Assembly (NCBI GenBank): GCA_945901665.1
Contig: CAMDLJ010000008.1
Coordinates: forward strand, 1-19,727
Reading direction: 5' to 3'
DNA length: 19,727 bases
From: Bordetella parapertussis
GTDB lineage: Bacteria > Pseudomonadota > Gammaproteobacteria > Burkholderiales > Burkholderiaceae
Of the stretch, positions 14,109 through 19,727 are shown in pieces; the stretch's first letter is position 1, and each line of letters opens with the position of its first letter. Position numbers and translations under genes: made by a program. The notes below the pieces were generated by a model. That model was not told the DNA's origin. It searched no databases and worked only from the letters and a program-made list of their open reading frames with translations.

Positions 14109-14855
14109 ATGACCGTTGCCGCCGCGCTCACGTCAAATGCCAACCACACCATGGCCGCCGAACATTCACAAGAAACCCAACACCGCAGCCGCAAGGCCCA
14201 AGGCGCGATGGGCCGTGCGCTGAGACAGATCAAAGACATGATTGTCAGTGGCGAGCTCAACCCAGGCGAGCAAATCCGGCAAGAAGAAATGGCGCTCAAA
14301 CTCGCCGTCAGCCGTGTTCCCCTGCGCGAAGCCTTGAATGTGTTGGCCGATCAAGGCCTGCTCTACCACCGGCCTCACCAAGGCTACTTTGTGACCAAAC
14401 GCGATCCGGGTCAATTTGCACAAATCCGGCGCATGCTGCATTTGCTGGAAAACGAATTGATGGCCACCATCGCCTGGCCAGGGACCGAAGAATTGAATCG
14501 ATTGCGCCACCTGAATGCGCAGATGCAGCATTGTGTGGACGCGGCCGATGTCCAACAACTCATTGAATTGAATCAACAATTTCATTTCGCCATTTTTAGC
14601 TTGTCGCCCAACCGGCTGATCATGGACGAGGTGGCCCGCTTGTGGGCCCTGATCGAACCCGGCATGTGGGACAAGTTTGACACCCATGCGCAGCGGCTGC
14701 AAACCTTGATGGAGCACGATCAACTGATACTGGCCCTGACCGAGCAAGACCGGGCCGCCTGTGTGGCCCAAATGGAGCAACACCGCTACAGCCCAGAAGC
14801 GGGCATGCCGCTTGAGTTGCCCGGCGTGGTGATTGAGCCCACCCCACTGGCCTGA
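14109..14855 (+). CDS. GntR-family transcriptional regulator, FadR/FCD subfamily
   Basis: 248 residues from the ATG at 14109, which has AGGGG about 8 nt upstream. The N-terminal winged helix-turn-helix spans roughly residues 35-98, with MIVSGELNPGEQIRQEEMAL, VSRVPLREALNVLADQGLL and the wing QGYFVTKRD. The C-terminal all-helical FCD domain follows. Candidate metal/ligand histidines are H159 in QQFHFAIF, H203 in MEHDQL and H225 in MEQHRYS. FCD regulators are usually repressors released by an organic acid. The gene is divergent from unit C and shares a 135-bp control region containing a perfect palindrome, so it probably regulates unit C and itself. The effector is likely the pathway substrate or an early intermediate (inference). 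An in-frame ATG at 14151 would still keep the DNA-binding domain. Confidence 0.93.
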   Translation: MTVAAALTSNANHTMAAEHSQETQHRSRKAQGAMGRALRQIKDMIVSGELNPGEQIRQEEMALKLAVSRVPLREALNVLADQGLLYHRPHQGYFVTKRDPGQFAQIRRMLHLLENELMATIAWPGTEELNRLRHLNAQMQHCVDAADVQQLIELNQQFHFAIFSLSPNRLIMDEVARLWALIEPGMWDKFDTHAQRLQTLMEHDQLILALTEQDRAACVAQMEQHRYSPEAGMPLELPGVVIEPTPLA

Positions 14856-14970
14856 ACCAGGCTCAGGCCAGGCGCTGGCGAAACCATGCATTCACACAAG
14901 GGGCAATGCTGGCGACATGCCCAAAAAGCCTTGGGGTGATAGACTCGCTCCCCCTACAAAGGAGAGCCCC

Positions 14971-16122
14971 ATGCCCGGATTGCTGCCCCACGTCGACCCC
15001 GATGGACTGTTGGAATATTCGGTGGTTTACACCGACCGTTCGCTCAACCACATGTCCAAAGACTTTCAAAGTGTCATGCGCGATATCTCGCGCTTGATCA
15101 AAGAGGTCTACCACGCCCACAGTGCGGTGCTGGTCCCTGGCAGTGGCACCTTTGGCATGGAGGCCGTGGCGCGGCAATTTGCCACCGACAAACCTGTGCT
15201 GGTGCTGCGCAACGGCTGGTTCAGTTACCGTTGGACGCAAATTTTTGACATGGGCCGCATCCCCTCGTCATGCACCGTGCTCAAGGCGCGGCGCATGAAA
15301 GCAGGCGCACAAGAACCCTTCTCACCCGCCCCCATCGAAGAAGTGGTGCGCACCATTGCGAGCGAAAAACCCGCTGTGGTGTTTGCCCCGCATGTGGAGA
15401 CCTCTTGCGGCATGATGTTGCCCAACGACTATTTGCGCCAAGTCGCCGAGGCGGTGCATGCCGTTGGGGGGCTTTTTGTATTGGACTGCATTGCCTCCGG
15501 CGCGATGTGGGTGGACATGCAAGCCTGCGGCATCGACGTGTTGGTGACCGCCCCCCAAAAGGGTTGGAGCAGTTCGCCATGTTGCGCCATGGTGGCCCTG
15601 AGCGAGCGTGCCCGCCAGGCCATTGACGGCACCACCAGCACCAGCTTTGCCTGTGACTTGAAAAAATGGCTGCAAATCATGGAGGCCTACGAAGCTGGCA
15701 GCCATGCATACCACGCCACCATGCCCACCGATGCGCTCAAGCGCTTGTGCGCGGTGATGTTGGAGTCCCAAGCACTGGGTTTTGATCGTTTGCGCTTGGC
15801 CCAGGCCGAACTTGGCCGCAAAGCCAGAGAAATGCTCAGCCGCCATGGCATTGCCAGTGTGGCCGCCCCCGGCTTTGAAGCACCGGGTGTGGTGGTCAGC
15901 TATACCCAAGACCCGGAGGTGCAATCGAGCAAAAAGTTTCTGGCCCAAGGCCTGCAAACCGCTGCGGGCGTGCCCTTGCAGTGCGATGAGGGCAGCGACT
16001 TCATGACTTTCCGCATTGGCTTGTTTGGCCTGGAAAAGCTGCTCAATGTGGACCGAACCGTTGATTTGCTCGAAGGCGCCCTGGAACAAGTCATGCCGCA
16101 GGCCCTGGCCCATACGGCGTAA
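14971..16122 (+). CDS. Class V PLP-dependent aminotransferase (alanine-glyoxylate/serine-pyruvate type)
   Basis: 383 residues from the ATG at 14971, preceded by a strong AAAGGAGAG ribosome binding site. Fold-type I class V features are the phosphate-binding PGSGTFGMEAV (57-66), HVETSCG (141-147), the PLP-nitrogen aspartate D172 in FVLDCIAS, and the Schiff-base lysine K197 in TAPQKGWSSSP. Members move amino groups between alanine, serine or related donors and glyoxylate or pyruvate. The HVETSCG variant and the cysteine after SSP do not point to a specific substrate. It lies 115 nt after the regulator in the same direction but has its own ribosome binding site and may be transcribed separately. 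It precedes the strong terminator that closes this side. It could belong to the catabolic locus (amino-group handling) or to general metabolism; the sequence does not settle this. Confidence 0.9.
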   Translation: MPGLLPHVDPDGLLEYSVVYTDRSLNHMSKDFQSVMRDISRLIKEVYHAHSAVLVPGSGTFGMEAVARQFATDKPVLVLRNGWFSYRWTQIFDMGRIPSSCTVLKARRMKAGAQEPFSPAPIEEVVRTIASEKPAVVFAPHVETSCGMMLPNDYLRQVAEAVHAVGGLFVLDCIASGAMWVDMQACGIDVLVTAPQKGWSSSPCCAMVALSERARQAIDGTTSTSFACDLKKWLQIMEAYEAGSHAYHATMPTDALKRLCAVMLESQALGFDRLRLAQAELGRKAREMLSRHGIASVAAPGFEAPGVVVSYTQDPEVQSSKKFLAQGLQTAAGVPLQCDEGSDFMTFRIGLFGLEKLLNVDRTVDLLEGALEQVMPQALAHTA

Positions 16123-16217
16123 CAGCCGCCACCTGGCCCATCTTGACCTCAACCCTGCGTATCAAGGCGGTTGAGGCGGGGTACGGTTGATTGACGGATT
16201 CTCAGGCTCCAGCCCGG

Positions 16218-16249
16218 ATGCAAAAGGCCCCTCACGGGGCCTTTTGCAT
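16218..16249. terminator. Strong bidirectional rho-independent terminator
   Basis: A perfect 14-bp stem, ATGCAAAAGGCCCC paired with GGGGCCTTTTGCAT, encloses a TCAC loop. The GC-rich core is next to the loop, with AAAA on one side and TTTT on the other, so it can act on both strands. It lies between the convergent aminotransferase (ends 16122) and the binding-protein gene (ends 16271). Confidence 0.92.
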
Positions 16250-16270
16250 GGTTGCGGTATCAGCCGCTGA

Positions 16271-17404
16271 TCAGCGCACCACCGACAACTGGTCGCGTTT
16301 GCCGCCTTTGTATGTGAACAGCGTCAAGGCGCCGTTTTTCACATCGCCTTTGTCGTCAAAAGAAATGGTGCCGGTCACGCCCTTGTAGCCCGTGGTTTTG
16401 GCCAAAACAGGCAGGTATTTGGCCGGATCACTGGACTTGGCCTTGACCATGGCGTCGACCATCAAATTGACCGCATCGTAGACATAGGGTGCATACAGCT
16501 TGACATCGTCGTTGAAACGCTTTTTGTAGCGCACCCCGAAATCGTCCATGCCTTTTTTCTGCGCCCCTTCAACGCCACCGGCCTCGGCACAGACCACTTG
16601 GCCGTCGGCCATGGCGTCACCGGCCAATTTGGACAATTCACCGGTGCAAATGCCATCCCCGCCCATGAACTTGACGTTCACGCCCAAAGACTTCATTTGC
16701 TTGAGCATGGGTCCGGCCACGGCATCCATACCGCCAAAGAACACCACATCGGGTTTTTTGCCCTTGAGGGTGGTCAAAATCGGCATGAAATCAGTGGCTT
16801 TGTCATTGGTGAATTCACGGCCCACGATGGTGCCGCCAGCGGCCTTGACGGCCTTTTCAAACTCATCGGCCACGCCCTGGCCGTAAGCGGTGCGGTCGTC
16901 GATGACGGCAATGTTTTTGCCCTTCATGGTATTGACCGCATAGCGCCCCAAGGTGCCCCCCAAATGCACATCATCGGCCACCACACGGAAGGTGGTTTTG
17001 TAGCCCTGGCGGGTGAATTTGGGATTGGTGGCCGAGGGTGAAATTTGGGGAATGCCGGCATCGCTGTAAATCTTGGACGCTGGGATGGAGGTGCCCGAAT
17101 TGAGGTGACCAATCACGCCATTGACCTTGCTGTCGACCAATTTTTGCGCCGCGGCTGCGCCTTGTTTGGGGTCGGCCGCATCGTCTTCGGCGACCAACTC
17201 AAATTTCACCTTGGCGCCACCAATGCTGATGCCTTTGGCATTCAAGTCTTCAATGGCCAAACGCGCGCCGTTTTCGTTGTCTTTGCCCAGGTGGGCAATG
17301 GCGCCACTGATGGGGCCCACATGGCCAATTTTCACCACGGTTTGGGCTTGGGCCGAAAAGGCCAACCCTGCGGCGGCGGCAATGAGGGAGTATTTGATCA
17401 ACAT
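16271..17404 (-). CDS. Branched-chain amino-acid ABC transporter substrate-binding protein (LivJ/LivK-like)
   Basis: 377 residues from the ATG at 17404, chosen because AAGGA lies 6 nt upstream; an in-frame ATG at 17419 lies before that site. The signal peptide MLIKYSLIAAAAGLAFSAQA is probably cleaved after A20. The mature protein begins QTVVKIGHVGPISGAIAHLG, the type I periplasmic-binding fold opening of Leu/Ile/Val-binding proteins. VIGHLNSGTSIPASKIYSDAGIPQISPSAT is recognisable in parts, and VFFGGMDAVAGPMLKQM marks the second lobe. It delivers branched-chain amino acids or similar ligands to a LivHMGF transporter in the inner membrane. No permease or ATPase genes are adjacent, so it is an orphan in this window. 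Its 3' end meets the terminator at 16218-16249. The 120-nt upstream gap is AT-richer than its surroundings near 17440-17470 and probably carries its promoter. Confidence 0.93.
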   Translation of the reverse strand: MLIKYSLIAAAAGLAFSAQAQTVVKIGHVGPISGAIAHLGKDNENGARLAIEDLNAKGISIGGAKVKFELVAEDDAADPKQGAAAAQKLVDSKVNGVIGHLNSGTSIPASKIYSDAGIPQISPSATNPKFTRQGYKTTFRVVADDVHLGGTLGRYAVNTMKGKNIAVIDDRTAYGQGVADEFEKAVKAAGGTIVGREFTNDKATDFMPILTTLKGKKPDVVFFGGMDAVAGPMLKQMKSLGVNVKFMGGDGICTGELSKLAGDAMADGQVVCAEAGGVEGAQKKGMDDFGVRYKKRFNDDVKLYAPYVYDAVNLMVDAMVKAKSSDPAKYLPVLAKTTGYKGVTGTISFDDKGDVKNGALTLFTYKGGKRDQLSVVR

Positions 17405-17524
17405 GGAGGTTCCTTTCAAAGGGTTAGAGCGAACGGGGTGTGCACAAAATATAACCTATGGTTTGCTTTTGGGTGCCAGGCTTGGCCAATGACCTGGGCC
17501 GAGGCATGCCCTAAAGCCAGTGGT

Positions 17525-17806
17525 TCAGGGTTTATTCAAAGTCGATTTGACAGATTCGAAAGGCCCATGCGAGCCATCGGGTTGCTGGTTTTGCTGCAAA
17601 TGCGCGCGCACTGTGGCGCGGATCAAATCTGGCAATTGGGCCAACAACTGGTCGGTGACCATCATGCACAAGCGGGTTTCATCCAGTACCGACGGGAAAG
17701 GCTGCGCCGGTGAATGTGCCACAGGCGCCTGGGTGGGGGACGGACCCAGGTCAATTTCTTGGGTCAAGGTGGGGACCCAAGCGGGTGGGTGATCATTGTT
17801 GTTCAT
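17525..17806 (-). CDS. Small hypothetical protein downstream of holC
   Basis: 93 residues. Its ATG overlaps the holC stop by 4 nt (ATGA), strong evidence that it is real and co-translated. The N-terminus is polar and proline-rich (HPPAWVPTLTQEIDLG, then PSPTQAP). The C-terminal half holds one amphipathic helix, DQLLAQLPDLIRATVRAHLQQ in parts, roughly residues 52-72. There are no cysteines other than one, no signal peptide and no membrane segment. A small gene of this kind, sometimes annotated DUF2486, follows holC in some Burkholderiales; I suspect but cannot prove that relation. The operon position suggests a link with replication or RNA/protein turnover genes, but no function can be assigned. 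Confidence 0.75.
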   Translation of the reverse strand: MNNNDHPPAWVPTLTQEIDLGPSPTQAPVAHSPAQPFPSVLDETRLCMMVTDQLLAQLPDLIRATVRAHLQQNQQPDGSHGPFESVKSTLNKP

Positions 17807-18246
17807 GGCGCCGCAGACGTTGGGGCTGCATCGTGCCGGGTCAGCCGATGCTGGGCTTGGTCGTAAGCACGCCAGCGCTGCCGGGCTTGGGCCCGCTCTG
17901 TTTCAGCCAAACCCACCACTTCAATCACCCTTTCATATTGGGTGTAGCCAGCAGGAATTTGCTCGAACAAGTTGAGCAGCATCGGCGGGGCCTGACCGGG
18001 TTCTGGTGGCGTCAAGGTTTCGCACAAAACAATAGGGCTGCACATCAGCACTTCGGCCGCTGCATCGACCCAAGCGTGGGGCACGAACTCGGTGGGTGAC
18101 AAGGCCCACAGTTGCTGGTCGATATCGACCAAACGCTGCCGGGGCCCGGTCACTGTGACCCTCGCCCCGCGCCCATGGGCTTTGCGCAACAAACGGCAGC
18201 AATAATCCGTTGGCTCGCTGACATTGAAGTGAAATGCCACCTCCAT
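17803..18246 (-). CDS. holC: DNA polymerase III subunit chi
   Basis: 147 residues with the HolC fold signature. It opens EVAFHFNVSEPTDYCCRLLRKA, then GARVTVTGPRQRLVDIDQQLWALSPTEFVPH, then CSPIVLCE before the conserved LLNLFEQIPAGYTQYERVIEVVG and the terminal RQRWRAYDQAQH helix. Chi binds the psi subunit and the single-strand binding protein C-terminal tail, linking the clamp loader to SSB at the replication fork. Its start codon shares one base with the pepA stop (TGATG at 18244-18248), and its end overlaps the next small gene by 4 nt. pepA-holC is a known gene order in proteobacteria. Length is normal for the family. Confidence 0.93.
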   Translation of the reverse strand: MEVAFHFNVSEPTDYCCRLLRKAHGRGARVTVTGPRQRLVDIDQQLWALSPTEFVPHAWVDAAAEVLMCSPIVLCETLTPPEPGQAPPMLLNLFEQIPAGYTQYERVIEVVGLAETERAQARQRWRAYDQAQHRLTRHDAAPTSAAP

Positions 18247-19694
18247 CAGCGTTTACCCGTCTCGGTTTGGGAAAGCAAATAATGCAGCAACAGACCGACG
18301 GGCCGCCCCGTGGCTCCTTTGGCCGCGCCACTTTTCCAGGCCGTCCCGGCAATGTCCAAATGGGCCCATGGGAAATCGGTGGCAAAGCGCTGTAAAAATT
18401 TGGCCGCCGTGACCGATCCCGCGGCCCGGTCGGCCACATTGGCCACATCGGCAAAGTTGGATTTCAAGCCCTCGGCATAGGCCTCGTCCAAAGGCATGCG
18501 CCAACACAGGTCTTGCGCAGCCTCGCCAGCCGTTTCCAGGGCCTTGGCCAAGCCATCATCGCTGGCGTACATCCCGCTGCGCACATGGCCCAAGGCAATC
18601 ACACAGGCGCCGGTCAGGGTGGCAATGTCGATCACCGCGCTGGGCTTGAAGCGCTTGGCGTAGGTCAAGGCATCGCACAAAATCAAACGGCCCTCGGCAT
18701 CGGTGTTGAGAATTTCAATGGTTTGCCCGCTCATGCTGGTGACCACGTCACCGGGCTTCAAGGCCCGGCCATCGGGCATGTTCTCGCAAGCCGGGATCAG
18801 GCCCACCACATTGATGGCTGGCTGCAACTTGGCCAATGCCAAAAATGTGCCCATCACGCTGGCCGCACCACACATGTCAAATTTCATTTCATCCATGCCG
18901 GCACCGGGCTTGAGCGAAATGCCGCCGGTGTCAAAGGTGATGCCCTTGCCCACCAGCACCACCGGTGCCTTGGATTTGGACGCACCGGTGTAGTTCAGCA
19001 CAATGAAACGCAAGGGCTCAGCGGAGGCCTGGGACACGGCGGCGAATGAGCCCATGCCCAGCTTGTCCACCTCTTTGGGGCCCAACACCTGGCAGCGCAT
19101 GCGCCGATGCTTGCCCAAGCTTTGTGCGGCCTTGGCCAGCATGCTGGGCGTGGCATGGTTGGCGGGGCGGTTGGCCCACTCTTTGGCCCACTCCACACCT
19201 TCGACCAGGGCCTGCTGGCGGACAAATTCGGTCTTGTGCTTGACCGCATCGGGCATGGCCATGGTGACCCGCTTGAGGGTGCGCGCCTTGGCGCTGGGTT
19301 TGGTGGTGGTGAAGACATAACTGGCATCGGCCAGGGCCTGCATGGCGGGGCCCACCAGGTCTGTGGCTGACTCTGGGAGCCATACGGTGATGGCCTCGGG
19401 TTTGGCCCCTTTCAGCGCACCCCAGGCGGCGGTCAGGGCTTGTCGCACTTGCGCTGCCCCAGCGCTGCCAACGCCCACAAAACAAACGCGCTTGGCCGCC
19501 CACCCTGGCGCATCGAACAGGGCCAAATGAAAACCAACCTGGGTGGAGAAATCGCCACTTTTGAGTTGCCGGGTTAAACAATCGGCCAAAGGACCGCGAG
19601 CGGGCTTGAGCCCCTCAGGAACCAAGATCACCAAGGTATCGGTTTTGTGGCTGTGGACGGCATTGGATGAAAGCGTGAGCGAGCTGAAGTTCAT
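18246..19694 (-). CDS. pepA: Leucyl aminopeptidase (M17, cytosol aminopeptidase)
   Basis: 482 residues, full length for family M17. The N-terminal macro-like domain covers roughly 1-165 and the catalytic domain the rest. The two-metal site is complete: K250, D255, K262 and D273 in VGKGITFDTGGISLKP and KFDMCG, then D332 and E334 with R336 in the diagnostic NTDAEGRL. The enzyme removes N-terminal residues from peptides in the cytoplasm as a hexamer. E. coli PepA also binds DNA in Xer recombination and car regulation; whether this one does cannot be read here. The ATG at 19694 has AGAGGAAAA about 9 nt upstream. It heads the overlapping pepA-holC-small gene operon; only 33 bases upstream are in the window, so the promoter is not fully visible. 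Confidence 0.97.
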   Translation of the reverse strand: MNFSSLTLSSNAVHSHKTDTLVILVPEGLKPARGPLADCLTRQLKSGDFSTQVGFHLALFDAPGWAAKRVCFVGVGSAGAAQVRQALTAAWGALKGAKPEAITVWLPESATDLVGPAMQALADASYVFTTTKPSAKARTLKRVTMAMPDAVKHKTEFVRQQALVEGVEWAKEWANRPANHATPSMLAKAAQSLGKHRRMRCQVLGPKEVDKLGMGSFAAVSQASAEPLRFIVLNYTGASKSKAPVVLVGKGITFDTGGISLKPGAGMDEMKFDMCGAASVMGTFLALAKLQPAINVVGLIPACENMPDGRALKPGDVVTSMSGQTIEILNTDAEGRLILCDALTYAKRFKPSAVIDIATLTGACVIALGHVRSGMYASDDGLAKALETAGEAAQDLCWRMPLDEAYAEGLKSNFADVANVADRAAGSVTAAKFLQRFATDFPWAHLDIAGTAWKSGAAKGATGRPVGLLLHYLLSQTETGKR

Positions 19695-19727
19695 AATCGG
19701 GTTTTCCTCTGTTCGATATGTTATTCG

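Noticed and set aside
14856..14970. Possible promoter before the aminotransferase (GATAGACT near 14938)
   Set aside because: The -10-like sequence lacks a recognisable -35 partner; only the ribosome binding site is clear.
16265..16276. Perfect palindrome CGCTGATCAGCG over the stop codon of the branched-chain binding protein
   Set aside because: It lies at a gene 3' end, is explained partly by the stop and adjacent codons, and the real terminator is at 16218-16249.
1..19727. CRISPR arrays, tRNA/rRNA genes, insertion sequences, integrase or phage genes
   Set aside because: None was recognised on reading both strands; the block is fully explained by metabolic and housekeeping genes.

Overview
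The window looks like chromosomal DNA of a betaproteobacterium in the order Burkholderiales, probably Comamonadaceae. The reasons are the two Bug-type periplasmic binding proteins, the pepA-holC-small ORF arrangement at the right end, the GC-rich codon use and the protein families present. Genus is an inference; a Limnohabitans, Rhodoferax or Polaromonas relative would fit. No rRNA, tRNA, CRISPR array or insertion sequence was recognised. No gene-free stretch exceeds 300 bases; the longest is the 214-base divergent gap at 2608-2821.

Positions 1-14855 hold a dense aromatic-acid catabolic locus in three transcription units. Unit A (minus strand, 2607 to 1) has a Bug solute-binding protein, a Rieske oxygenase and the N-terminus of an acyl-CoA synthetase. 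Unit B (plus strand, 2822 to 8761) has an SDR, a second Bug protein, a second Rieske oxygenase, an aldo/keto reductase, a divergent RraA-fold protein and a DMT permease. Unit C (minus strand, 13973 to 8810) has a Rid-family protein, two RraA-fold proteins (one with the complete aldolase motif), a LigJ-like amidohydrolase-superfamily hydratase, a LigB-like class III extradiol dioxygenase and a third Rieske oxygenase. A GntR/FCD regulator is divergent from unit C, and a 12-bp palindrome lies in the shared control region.

Read as a pathway, the Rieske enzymes would hydroxylate or O-demethylate an imported aromatic acid to a polyhydroxybenzoate. The LigB-like enzyme would open the ring, the LigJ-like enzyme would hydrate a 4-oxalomesaconate-type product, and the canonical RraA-fold aldolase would split the hydrated product to pyruvate and oxaloacetate. 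This resembles the gallate/protocatechuate 4,5-cleavage lower route. LigC, LigI, a tautomerase, a LigA subunit and a Rieske reductase are not in the window, so the substrate is open.

Positions 14971-19727 look more like host backbone: a class V aminotransferase, a strong bidirectional terminator, an orphan branched-chain amino-acid binding protein, and a pepA-holC-small hypothetical operon whose genes overlap.
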